Origin: Oscillospiraceae bacterium
GTDB taxonomy: Bacteria; Bacillota; Clostridia; Oscillospirales; Ruminococcaceae
Reading direction: 5' to 3'
Length of the DNA stretch: 7,274 bases
Assembly: GCA_031281115.1 (NCBI GenBank)
Contig: JAITFV010000092.1
Location: 1-7,274, forward strand
Positions 1-5,855 of this stretch are shown piece by piece. How positions within the stretch are numbered: position 1 is the stretch's first letter; the number at the start of each line of letters is the position of its first letter. The notes below the pieces were generated by a model. The model saw only the letters and a program-made list of their open reading frames with translations. It ran no database searches and was not told the origin of the DNA. The translations under genes and the position numbers were made by a program.

Positions 1-956
1 TTTTCCGTGCCGCCGGAAACGAGATTAAACCCTTTTTCAATGAGCGACGCTGCGAGGGCTTTCGCGTTCTTTTTAACCTGAACCGCATATTGTTTAAATT
101 CCGGCTTCATTGCCTCAGCGAAGCAGACGGCTTTTGCTGCAATTGTGTGCATCAGCGGCCCGCCCTGCGTCCCCGGGAATACTGCCGAGTTAATTTTCTT
201 TGCGATTGCTTCATCGTTCGAGAGAATCAAGCCGCCGCGTGGACCGCGCAGGGTTTTATGTGTTGTAGTCGTGATGACGTCGGCGTAAGGTATCGGCGAC
301 ATATGCTCGCCCGCCGCTACAAGCCCCGCAATGTGCGCCATGTCTACCATGAAATATGCACCCGCAGCTTTCGCGATTTCCGAAAGCCGTTTGAAATCAA
401 TCTCCCACGGATAAACAGTCGCTCCCGCAAGAAGAATCTTGGGTTTGTGCTCACTCGCGAGCTTTTCTATAACGTCATAATCAAGCTTTTGCGTTTCGTC
501 ATCAAGCCCGTAAGGCACAAAGTCGAAGTACTTTCCCGATATATTAACGGGAGAACCATGCGTTAAATGACCGCCTTGGTCAAGGCGCATACCGAGTACC
601 TTGTCGCCCGGCTGCAGCAAGGCAAAATAAGCTGCGGTATTCGCCTGCGCGCCCGAATGGGTCTGCACATTCGCAAAGCCCGCACCGAAAAGCTTCTTCG
701 CGCGCTCTATTGCAATCTCCTCGACAACATCCACGCACTCACACCCGCCGTAGTAACGCTTGCCCGGATAACCTTCCGCATATTTATTAGTTAAAACGCT
801 GCCCATCGCTGCCATGACAGCCGGCGAAACGATATTCTCGCTCGCAATAAGCTCAAGATTCCTTTGCTGACGCAGAAGCTCATCTTTCATGGCATTTGCG
901 ATTTCAGAGTCATAACTCGCAACAAAACCGATTGAATCCATTAAATCTTTATACAT
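1..956 (-). CDS. glyA: Serine hydroxymethyltransferase (partial, C-terminus beyond the window)
   Basis: PLP-dependent cytosolic enzyme that converts serine and tetrahydrofolate to glycine and 5,10-methylene-tetrahydrofolate, the main source of one-carbon units. 318 codons are visible of the roughly 410-420 usual for the family; the gene runs off the left edge. Family landmarks: LELIASEN (about residues 34-41), [15 protein letters not shown] (57-71), THSGAQAN (99-106), [11 protein letters not shown] (128-138), [13 protein letters not shown] (204-216), and the PLP-lysine motif [14 protein letters not shown] with Lys234. The ATG at 956-954 is preceded by AAGGAGG with a 7-base spacer, so the start is secure. 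It has its own promoter (986-1014), so it is probably transcribed separately from the genes to its right. Small oddities are Gln in [10 protein letters not shown], where His is common, and [11 protein letters not shown], where GASAYPR-type sequences are common. The fold and catalytic motifs are intact. Confidence 0.97.
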   Translation of the reverse strand, partial: MYKDLMDSIGFVASYDSEIANAMKDELLRQQRNLELIASENIVSPAVMAAMGSVLTNKYAEGYPGKRYYGGCECVDVVEEIAIERAKKLFGAGFANVQTHSGAQANTAAYFALLQPGDKVLGMRLDQGGHLTHGSPVNISGKYFDFVPYGLDDETQKLDYDVIEKLASEHKPKILLAGATVYPWEIDFKRLSEIAKAAGAYFMVDMAHIAGLVAAGEHMSPIPYADVITTTTHKTLRGPRGGLILSNDEAIAKKINSAVFPGTQGGPLMHTIAAKAVCFAEAMKPEFKQYAVQVKKNAKALAASLIEKGFNLVSGGTE

Positions 957-985
957 GGTCTGCCCTCCTTTTGTCCTGTAATCTA

Positions 986-1014
986 ATTATAACACAAAAC
1001 GGCTGAAGTTTCAA
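986..1014 (-). promoter_or_regulatory. Sigma-70-type promoter of glyA
   Basis: On the minus strand, TTGAAA (1014-1009) and TATAAT (991-986) are separated by exactly 17 bases. A TG one base upstream of the TATAAT gives an extended -10 (TGTTATAAT). The predicted start of transcription lies about 20-25 bases before the ribosome binding site AAGGAGG of glyA. The -35 hexamer lies inside an inverted repeat (996-1021). This is the best promoter match in the window. Confidence 0.82.
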
Positions 1015-1021
1015 CCGTTTT
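996..1021 (-). terminator. 26-bp inverted repeat, probable terminator hairpin upstream of glyA
   Basis: The arms AAAACGG and CCGTTTT are extended inward by TTGAA/TTCAG, giving a nearly continuous stem with one G:U pair and a very short loop. An A-run precedes it and a short U-run follows it on either strand. It lies about 40 bases after the stop of the small membrane-protein gene, so it can end transcription arriving from the right. The U-tract on the minus strand is short (TTTTGTGTT), so it may be weak. It could equally be an operator, because it contains the glyA -35 hexamer. Confidence 0.55.
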
Positions 1022-1059
1022 TATAGTTTACAAAGTTTTTTGACATTCGCACAAAAATT

Positions 1060-1407
1060 TTACTTTTTTCGTGCTTTTTCCTGTAATTTGTAATAATACA
1101 CATAGAGACTCTGAACATGATTTTCTAATTTAAAATAATGCGAGAGATACGCGGCGGTGAGCGCAAGCAAAAACGCAAAAAGCAGCATAATCGCAACTAA
1201 AACATCACCTTCAACCATGAAAAGCACACCTGTGGTTATAATAGTCAGCAGGCACATCGTCATTGTCACGATTAAATGAATCAGCCGTTCATGTTGAAAA
1301 AACTTTATTTTGACGAGCAACTCTTTTGCTTCGGTTTTCCAGTCGGCAGATTCGGAAGCAAACAGTTCATCAAGCTCTTTTTTGCACTTTTGGATTTGTT
1401 TATTCAT
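1060..1407 (-). CDS. Small two-helix membrane protein of unknown function
   Basis: I do not recognise the family. The product is 115 residues: a charged, Lys/Glu-rich amphipathic N-terminus (about 1-40) that could form a short coiled coil, a hydrophobic segment at about 43-65, a short acidic turn (VEGD, 65-68), a second hydrophobic segment at about 69-90, then a Tyr-rich, basic tail ending in KARKK. This suggests a helical hairpin in the cytoplasmic membrane with both ends in the cytoplasm; no signal peptide is apparent. The ATG at 1407 follows the methyltransferase stop codon by two bases. Its ribosome binding site (AAAGGGTGA) lies inside the end of that gene, which points to translational coupling and a shared mRNA. 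A shared job with the methyltransferase is inferred from position only. Confidence 0.75.
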   Translation of the reverse strand: MNKQIQKCKKELDELFASESADWKTEAKELLVKIKFFQHERLIHLIVTMTMCLLTIITTGVLFMVEGDVLVAIMLLFAFLLALTAAYLSHYFKLENHVQSLYVYYYKLQEKARKK

Positions 1408-1409
1408 AC

Positions 1410-2426
1410 TTATTCACCCTTTACCGCGATTACTTCCATAGAGCCGTTATAATGTTTCGATTCCTTGTGTTCCATCACTAAAAATCCAAACCTCCGTAAA
1501 AGCGCATAGAGTGAATCTTTAGAAAAATAATTTATATGCCACGCTTCTCTTCTCATAGGGTCATTATGCCCTGTTTTAATTGTAAACTCGCTTTCAAAAT
1601 CAGGAGTTGAAATCCAAATTACTCCATTATCAGCGAGCAGCTCTGAAACCTTTTGCATTGCCGCAACAGGGTCTTTAACATGTTCGATAACATCACCCAT
1701 GATTATAACATCCCACTTTTTATCGGTTTCAAATTTAATAAAATCATGGACCTCAGCGTTTAATCCATGCTGCGTTCGGGCGTATTCAACCTGCTTTTCG
1801 TTTATATCCATTCCAAAAACGTTGAAACCCATATTCCTCGCAACAAGCGCACATTCACATCCGCCAATACCGATTTCAAGCAGCTCGTTTCCTTTACAAT
1901 AGGTTTTCAGCATATTTAATATTTCTTCATAATAAGGGAAAATATCTTCTCTTGCCTGTAAATCGTACGAATCGGTTAAGTTTTCAGGAAAGCTCTTTGC
2001 AAAAAGATGGTTGCAATCATTACATTTAAGCCACATGCGCACAGGGTTGAAATCAGATGTAAATAACGCACTTTCCGGTAATGAGTAGCACCAATACGGT
2101 TCTCCCGCTTTCCCGCACAATATGCAATTCTTGAATTCTTTCTCTTCTATCATTCCGGTAAATATATATCCATGATTCTTATGTTTTTTATCTAAAAATT
2201 CAGAAATAACGTTTCCTTTTTCTTTAAACGCTGAATAATAAAGCTCATAAGCCGTTAAAGGGTCATTCATGGCGTTTGAAATATGAGCAAGTAAATAATG
2301 ACAACCTGCTCTGTATTGACTATATTTTTCGATTTGTAAGTAAATATTTGCAGCCTCGTCATACTTTCCTTCATTGAAATACGTAGTTGCTTCAAATAAA
2401 CAGTTTTCAATGCTTGATTTATCCAT
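1410..2426 (-). CDS. Class I SAM-dependent methyltransferase with N-terminal TPR-like region and zinc-ribbon-like motif
   Basis: 338 residues from the ATG at 2426. About residues 10-72 form paired helices of TPR type (YFNEGKYDEAANIYLQIEK, then an LLAHISNAMNDPLTAYELYYSAF stretch). Two cysteine pairs, CILC (101-104) and CNDC (135-138), resemble a zinc ribbon. A Methyltransf_23-like domain follows: motif I LLEIGIGG (182-189), the acidic residue in FGMDIN (Asp207) expected to bind the ribose of SAM, GDVIEHVKDP (244-253), and a late AWHINYFS (295-302). The substrate is not evident. Related architectures occur near sugar-modification genes, but nothing here shows that. An in-frame TTG at 2456 would add ten residues, but those lie wholly inside the repeat array. 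The ATG has AAAGGA 12 bases upstream, also supplied by the repeat. The gene is more AT-rich than the sugar genes and is probably co-transcribed with the membrane-protein gene after it. Confidence 0.88.
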   Translation of the reverse strand: MDKSSIENCLFEATTYFNEGKYDEAANIYLQIEKYSQYRAGCHYLLAHISNAMNDPLTAYELYYSAFKEKGNVISEFLDKKHKNHGYIFTGMIEEKEFKNCILCGKAGEPYWCYSLPESALFTSDFNPVRMWLKCNDCNHLFAKSFPENLTDSYDLQAREDIFPYYEEILNMLKTYCKGNELLEIGIGGCECALVARNMGFNVFGMDINEKQVEYARTQHGLNAEVHDFIKFETDKKWDVIIMGDVIEHVKDPVAAMQKVSELLADNGVIWISTPDFESEFTIKTGHNDPMRREAWHINYFSKDSLYALLRRFGFLVMEHKESKHYNGSMEVIAVKGE

Positions 2427-2430
2427 ATAT

Positions 2431-2670
2431 TTATTAAGTCCTTTCTTCACCAACAAAGGAATGAAAACAACATTTTCCCCGTTTCAGTTGTATTTTGTTT
2501 CAATCTTATTTTTATTAAGTCCTCTCTTCACCAACAAAGAAATGAAAACAACATTTTACCCGTTTCAATTGTATTTTGTCTCAATCTTATTTTTATTAAG
2601 TCCTCTCTTCGCCAACAAAGGAATGAAAACGACATTTTCCCCGTTTCGGTTATATTTTGTTTCAACCTTA
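2431..2670 (-). repeat. Array of three 81-bp tandem repeats between pfp and the methyltransferase gene
   Basis: Copies begin at 2431, 2512 and 2593, an exact 81-base period. The second differs from the first at about five positions. The third diverges at its far end (about 2670), 13 bases after the pfp stop. In gene direction each copy runs from a TTGAAAC-type start, through GGGGAAAATG and TTTTCATT, to GTGAAGAAAGGACTTAATAA (AGAGAGGA in copies two and three). The copy nearest the methyltransferase ends four bases before its ATG. The whole unit is conserved, with no unique spacers, so it is not a CRISPR array. A related copy and a partial copy lie at 3913-4041. Confidence 0.95.
2439..2444 (-). 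promoter_or_regulatory. Repeat-borne ribosome binding site for the methyltransferase gene
   Basis: AAAGGA on the minus strand lies 12 bases upstream of the ATG at 2426, slightly farther than usual. It belongs to the repeat unit rather than to gene-specific sequence. Its exact complement TCCTTT lies just upstream in the mRNA (plus-strand 2455-2460), so a six-pair hairpin with a 10-base loop could hide it. Confidence 0.65.
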
Positions 2671-2682
2671 GTGACCCTCTGC

Positions 2683-3909
2683 TCATCTCGAAACAATAGT
2701 CTTATCAAGGAACAAATACTCCGGTATACCGTCTTTTTCAAAGTACGGAGCGCGTCCGACGGTCAGCGGGCGCATGTATTCAACCAACTCTTTGCTTACA
2801 TCACAGCCGTTTATAATCCATTCCGGAGGAATAGTTTTTTCAAGATTCGCGCATTTCTCAATAGCAACAGTGCCGTAATTCACGAGATAAGGGTTATTCG
2901 ACACTCGTTCAAACGTCATCATCACGCCGGTTTGCCCGCTTAAAGCTGCGCGAACGGCTTCCTCACCGATTCTCCCTGCTTCGGCAATGTCCGTGCCGGA
3001 CGAGAAGTGCGCCGCCGCGCGTTGAAGCACCGAAAACTCAATACTGCGTACCTTACAGCCTACTTTATCTTTTATCAGCTCTTCTAAATATTTGCCGACG
3101 CCCGCGAGCGCAACGTGCCCAAAGCCGTCTACACTTGCTCCTGCGGCACTTATATACTCGCCGTCTTTATTTTTTAGCCCTTCTGAAACTGCAATTATAA
3201 GCAGTTTTTTCTCTTTCGAGTACTCTTTGATTTTTTCTATGAAGCATTCTTCATCAAATGGCACTTCAGGCAGATAAATAAGCTGCGGTGCGGCGCCGAC
3301 CGAGTCACGCGCAAGCACGGACGCAGCGGCGAGCCAACCTGCGTGACGCCCCATGATTTCCGCAACAATTACGCTGAACATATCATAAACTCCCGAATCA
3401 AGAGCGATTTCCGCGATTGAACCGGCTATGTATTTGGCGGCAGAACCGAAGCCGGGAGTGTGGTCGGTAATCGGCAAGTCATTATCGACAGTCTTCGGAA
3501 CTCCTATGCACTTGATATCAAGATTTTTCTCCGCGCAGATTTTGGATAACTGCTTCACTGTGTCCATCGAGTCGTTTCCGCCGATATAAAAGAAGTAGCC
3601 GATGTTGTAATCCTCGAATATTTTCAAGATTTCATCGTACTTTTCGTGGGGCGGAGGCGGCAGTTTATAACGGCAGGAACCGAGCGCCATAGCAGGCGTT
3701 GCAGCAAGACGGTCAAAGTCCTCCGCAGTTTTTATACTTCTGCGTAAATCAATAATATTGCGCGCTAATAAACCTTCAATGCCATTTAGTGCGCCGTAGA
3801 CTTCACCGATTGCGCTGCTTTGCATAGCCCCGCGGATTACCCCTGCAAGACTGGCGTTAATCGCGACCGTTGGTCCGCCGCTCTGCCCGACAATTATATT
3901 TTTTTTCAT
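2683..3909 (-). CDS. pfp: Pyrophosphate-dependent 6-phosphofructokinase
   Basis: 408-residue cytosolic enzyme, predicted to phosphorylate fructose 6-phosphate reversibly with pyrophosphate instead of ATP. Evidence: the N-terminal phosphoryl-donor loop GQSGGPTVAINAS (8-20); GGNDSMDT (110-117), with Asp113 where ATP enzymes have Gly in GGDGS; and PKTVDND (138-144), with Lys139 where ATP enzymes have Gly in PGTIDND. Asp and Lys at these two sites are the accepted signature of PPi use. MGRHAGW (186-192) forms part of the sugar-phosphate site. Asn112 replaces the first Asp of the usual GGD, a substitution I believe is common in the roughly 400-residue clostridial type. The ATG at 3909 has its ribosome binding site, AAAGGA at 3926-3921, in a repeat copy. 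Lying after fba, it completes a fructose 6-phosphate to triose phosphate step in either direction. Confidence 0.93.
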   Translation of the reverse strand: MKKNIIVGQSGGPTVAINASLAGVIRGAMQSSAIGEVYGALNGIEGLLARNIIDLRRSIKTAEDFDRLAATPAMALGSCRYKLPPPPHEKYDEILKIFEDYNIGYFFYIGGNDSMDTVKQLSKICAEKNLDIKCIGVPKTVDNDLPITDHTPGFGSAAKYIAGSIAEIALDSGVYDMFSVIVAEIMGRHAGWLAAASVLARDSVGAAPQLIYLPEVPFDEECFIEKIKEYSKEKKLLIIAVSEGLKNKDGEYISAAGASVDGFGHVALAGVGKYLEELIKDKVGCKVRSIEFSVLQRAAAHFSSGTDIAEAGRIGEEAVRAALSGQTGVMMTFERVSNNPYLVNYGTVAIEKCANLEKTIPPEWIINGCDVSKELVEYMRPLTVGRAPYFEKDGIPEYLFLDKTIVSR

Positions 3910-3912
3910 ATT

Positions 3913-4041
3913 TTATTAAGTCCTTTCTTCACCAATCAGAAGCGAAAACGACATTTTCCCCGTTTCAGTTGTACTTTGTTTCAAACTTATTTTTATTAAG
4001 TCCTTTCTTCACCAATGAGAAGCGAAAACGACATTTTCCCC
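3913..4041 (-). repeat. One full and one partial copy of the 80/81-bp repeat between fba and pfp
   Basis: A full 80-base copy spans 3913-3992. A truncated copy spans 3993 to about 4041, where similarity stops at TTTTCCCC on the plus strand. They match the 2431-2670 array along the unit, except in the region between ACCAA and GAAAAC on the plus strand, which is one base shorter and different (TCAGAAGC-like against CAAAGGAAT). The copy next to pfp ends at the TATG start region, just as the first copy of the other array ends at the methyltransferase start. Confidence 0.93.
3921..3926 (-). promoter_or_regulatory. Repeat-borne ribosome binding site for pfp
   Basis: AAAGGA on the minus strand lies 11 bases upstream of the pfp ATG (3909-3907), inside the conserved end of the repeat. 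Unlike the copy before the methyltransferase gene, there is no perfect TCCTTT just upstream. A shorter CTTC/GAAG pairing, which leaves AAAGGA largely free, is possible instead. Confidence 0.65.
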
Positions 4042-4060
4042 ACCAAAAAGCCGCCGCGGG

Positions 4061-4080
4061 CGAGTTTTACGCAAAACTCG
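4061..4080 (-). terminator. Hairpin three bases after the fba stop
   Basis: A perfect inverted repeat has arms CGAGTTTT and AAAACTCG around a four-base loop, beginning three bases after the fba TAA. No U-tract follows directly; a GC-rich stretch and then TTTTT come about 10-15 bases later. It may be a partial terminator, a processing site or a 3'-end stabiliser that sets the ratio of fba to pfp mRNA. The structure is certain; termination is not. Confidence 0.5.
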
Positions 4081-4083
4081 GGA

Positions 4084-5019
4084 TTAAGCTTTTCCGTTAC
4101 AGCCGAGTACATTGCTGATTTTATGCGCTACCATGTCTTTTACGGCTTGACGTGCGGGTGTAAGATACTGGCGCGGGTCGAAGTGAGACGGATTTTCAGC
4201 CAAGTGCTTGCGAATCGCCGCAGTCATTGCCATACGGATATCGCTGTCAATATTGATTTTGCAAACTGCCGACTTCGCCGCCTTGCGCAGCATATCCTCA
4301 GGGATACCGATTGCGCCGGGCATTGCGCCGCCATACTTGTTAATTTCCTCAAGGAAATCCTGCGGAACGCTGGACGCTCCGTGGAGAACTATCGGGAAAC
4401 CGGGAAGCAGCTTCGTGATTTCGTCAAGAATGTCGAAGCGCAGCTGCGGCTCTTGACCGGGCTTGAATTTAAATGCGCCGTGGCTGGTTCCGATTGCAAT
4501 CGCAAGTGAATCCACGCCTGTTTTGCTTACAAATTCCTGCACTTCTTCAGGGCGGGTATAGCTCGCGTCTTCCTCGGAAACATTTACATCGTCCTCAACG
4601 CCCGCAAGCTGCCCGAGCTCACCTTCAACCGTAACACCCTTTGAGTGCGCGTAGTCTACGACTTGTTTTGTAAGCTTGATATTATCTTCAAAGCTATGAT
4701 GGCTGCCGTCGAACATAACGGACGTAAAACCGCCGTCAATGCAGCTTTTGCAAGTTTCAAAGTCAGCGCCGTGGTCAAGGTGCAGTGCAATCGGGACGCC
4801 GGTATCGGCAACCGCTGCTTCCACCATTTTCATTAAATATGCATGGCTCGCGTATTTGCGCGCACCTGCGCTTACTTGCAGGATTACGGGGGCATTTAAG
4901 GCAGCGGCGGCTTCGGTTATTCCCTGTACAATTTCCATGTTGTTCACATTGAACGCACCGACCGCATAACCTCCCTCGTATGCTTTTTTGAACATTTCTG
5001 TTGTTGTTACAAGTGCCAT
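4084..5019 (-). CDS. fba: Class II fructose-bisphosphate aldolase
   Basis: 311-residue zinc-dependent aldolase that cleaves fructose 1,6-bisphosphate to dihydroxyacetone phosphate and glyceraldehyde 3-phosphate, and the reverse. It has the usual length of the bacterial Fba/ketose-bisphosphate aldolase group. Visible landmarks: GAFNVNNME (21-29); HLDHG (80-84), with catalytic Asp82 and zinc ligand His83; FDGSHHSFEDNI (103-114); VEGELGQLAG (131-140); GTSHGAFK (177-184), with zinc ligand His180; LHGASSVP (212-219), with zinc ligand His213; and NIDSD (256-260), which contacts phosphate. The ATG at 5019 is preceded by AAAGGAG (5034-5028), an 8-base spacer. It lies 85 bases after tal and 174 bases before pfp. 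Tagatose- or sedoheptulose-bisphosphate specificity cannot be excluded, but the neighbouring pfp favours fructose bisphosphate. Confidence 0.96.
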   Translation of the reverse strand: MALVTTTEMFKKAYEGGYAVGAFNVNNMEIVQGITEAAAALNAPVILQVSAGARKYASHAYLMKMVEAAVADTGVPIALHLDHGADFETCKSCIDGGFTSVMFDGSHHSFEDNIKLTKQVVDYAHSKGVTVEGELGQLAGVEDDVNVSEEDASYTRPEEVQEFVSKTGVDSLAIAIGTSHGAFKFKPGQEPQLRFDILDEITKLLPGFPIVLHGASSVPQDFLEEINKYGGAMPGAIGIPEDMLRKAAKSAVCKINIDSDIRMAMTAAIRKHLAENPSHFDPRQYLTPARQAVKDMVAHKISNVLGCNGKA

Positions 5020-5104
5020 TTTAAAATCTCCTTTAATTTTATTTGATGTTCGGGTTTTGTTAAGAGCCTATCCAACAATAGTTCTCATACAGCTTGCGGC
5101 TGAT

Positions 5105-5764
5105 TTATTTCTTCTCGAATCCTTCCCAGTCCTTCAAAAACCGTTCGATTCCTATAGCCGTCAGCGGATGAGTCAGCATCTGAATGATTACATTGAACGG
5201 CACGGTCGCGATGTCGCAGCCGATTCGCGCTGCTTTTGTAACGTGAATCGGGTTGCGGATTGATGCTGCAATAACCTCTGTTTCAATCCCCTGCACCTCA
5301 AAAATATCCATGACCTCCTCAATGAGCGCCATGCCGTCTGTACCTACATCGTCAAGCCGCCCTACGAACGGGCTTACAAAAGCCGCGCCCGCGTTCGCCG
5401 CAAGCACCGCCTGCGCCGCCGAGTAAATCAGCGTCACATTGGTTTTAATATCTTTTTCAGTCAAAATTCTGCAAGCTACTAACCCTTCCTCGCAGAAAGG
5501 CAGCTTGATTACGATATTATCCTTGTACTCGGGCATTTTCGCGATAAATGTTTCAGCTTCCTCAACCATTTTATCTGCTTCGAGCGCAATCACCTCAGCA
5601 GAAATCGGACCGTCAACTATGCCTGCGATTTCCTTGATTACTTCCGCGAAATCACGCCCCTCCTTGGCTATAAGCGATGGATTTGTTGTCACACCGCAGA
5701 TTACGCCCATATCGGCGGCGCGGCGGATTTCATCAACGTTTGCGGTGTCTACAAACAATTTCAT
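5105..5764 (-). CDS. tal: Transaldolase, short (TalC/MipB-like) type
   Basis: 219-residue Schiff-base aldolase that moves a dihydroxyacetone unit between sedoheptulose 7-phosphate and glyceraldehyde 3-phosphate in the non-oxidative pentose phosphate pathway. [13 protein letters not shown] (1-13), [13 protein letters not shown] (24-36), IVIKLPF (84-90) with the Schiff-base Lys87, [12 protein letters not shown] (108-119), and SPFVGRLDD (131-139) mark the family; the length is normal for the compact form. The same family contains fructose-6-phosphate aldolases, which carry Gln and Tyr at two active-site positions. Here those sites appear to be Glu57 (ISAEV) and Phe133 (SPFVGR), the transaldolase residues. 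The ATG at 5764 has AAAGGAG (5777-5771), a 6-base spacer. It lies between xylB and fba, as expected for pentose use. Confidence 0.94.
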   Translation of the reverse strand: MKLFVDTANVDEIRRAADMGVICGVTTNPSLIAKEGRDFAEVIKEIAGIVDGPISAEVIALEADKMVEEAETFIAKMPEYKDNIVIKLPFCEEGLVACRILTEKDIKTNVTLIYSAAQAVLAANAGAAFVSPFVGRLDDVGTDGMALIEEVMDIFEVQGIETEVIAASIRNPIHVTKAARIGCDIATVPFNVIIQMLTHPLTAIGIERFLKDWEGFEKK

Positions 5765-5807
5765 GTTTTGCTCCTTTGTGAATGTTTTACTTTTATTGAA
5801 TCAAAAC

Positions 5808-5853
5808 CACCCCGTCAGACTATGTCTGCCACCCCTCCTTGGGAGGCGGGGTG
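5808..5853 (-). repeat. Branched inverted-repeat element between xylB and tal
   Basis: 46 bases with three nested perfect stems: an outer CACCCCG (5808-5814) with CGGGGTG (5847-5853), and inside it CAGAC-TAT-GTCTG (5816-5828) and CCTCC-TTG-GGAGG (5834-5846). It would fold as a three-way junction in RNA from either strand. CACCCC at 5830-5835 can also pair with GGGGTG at 5848-5853. It starts two bases after the xylB stop and is followed on the minus strand by GGTTTTGATT, so it may act as a terminator or attenuator. The compact double-hairpin form also resembles small dispersed palindromic elements of clostridia. Confidence 0.7.
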
Positions 5854-5855
5854 TT

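Noticed and set aside
90..794. Plus-strand open frames opposite glyA
   Set aside because: They are antisense shadows of a clear serine hydroxymethyltransferase gene and resemble no recognisable protein.
1048..1071. AT-rich inverted repeat (CACGAAAAA with TTTTTGTG) spanning the stop of the small membrane-protein gene
   Set aside because: It is almost only A:T pairs, imperfect and without a following U-tract, so it is too weak to call a terminator beside the better hairpin at 996-1021.
2427..2456. TTG start extending the methyltransferase by ten residues
   Set aside because: All ten codons lie in repeat or spacer sequence that also precedes an unrelated gene, and the ATG at 2426 has its own ribosome binding site.
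2445..2592. Minus-strand small peptide frame inside each repeat (TTG start, ending FLCW then stop)
   Set aside because: The stop is lost in the third copy and the tail differs in the fourth; the only starts are TTG; substitutions between copies are a mix of silent and replacing. Coding is not convincing.
2431..2670. Possible CRISPR array, because the units contain ATTGAAAC-like sequence
   Set aside because: The whole 81-base unit is conserved from copy to copy with no unique spacers, and no cas genes are present.
2374..2943. Plus-strand open frame encoding a repeated 27-residue hydrophobic peptide
   Set aside because: It is antisense to the repeat array and to the ends of the methyltransferase and pfp genes. 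The 27-residue period simply reflects the 81-base unit, which is divisible by three; the related copy at 3913 is 80 bases and would not keep frame. No ribosome binding site supports it.
5036..5063. Promoter-like TTAACA and TAAAAT with a 16-base gap before fba
   Set aside because: Transcription would start within or after the fba ribosome binding site, so the transcript would lack it. The hexamers are probably chance in an AT-rich gap.
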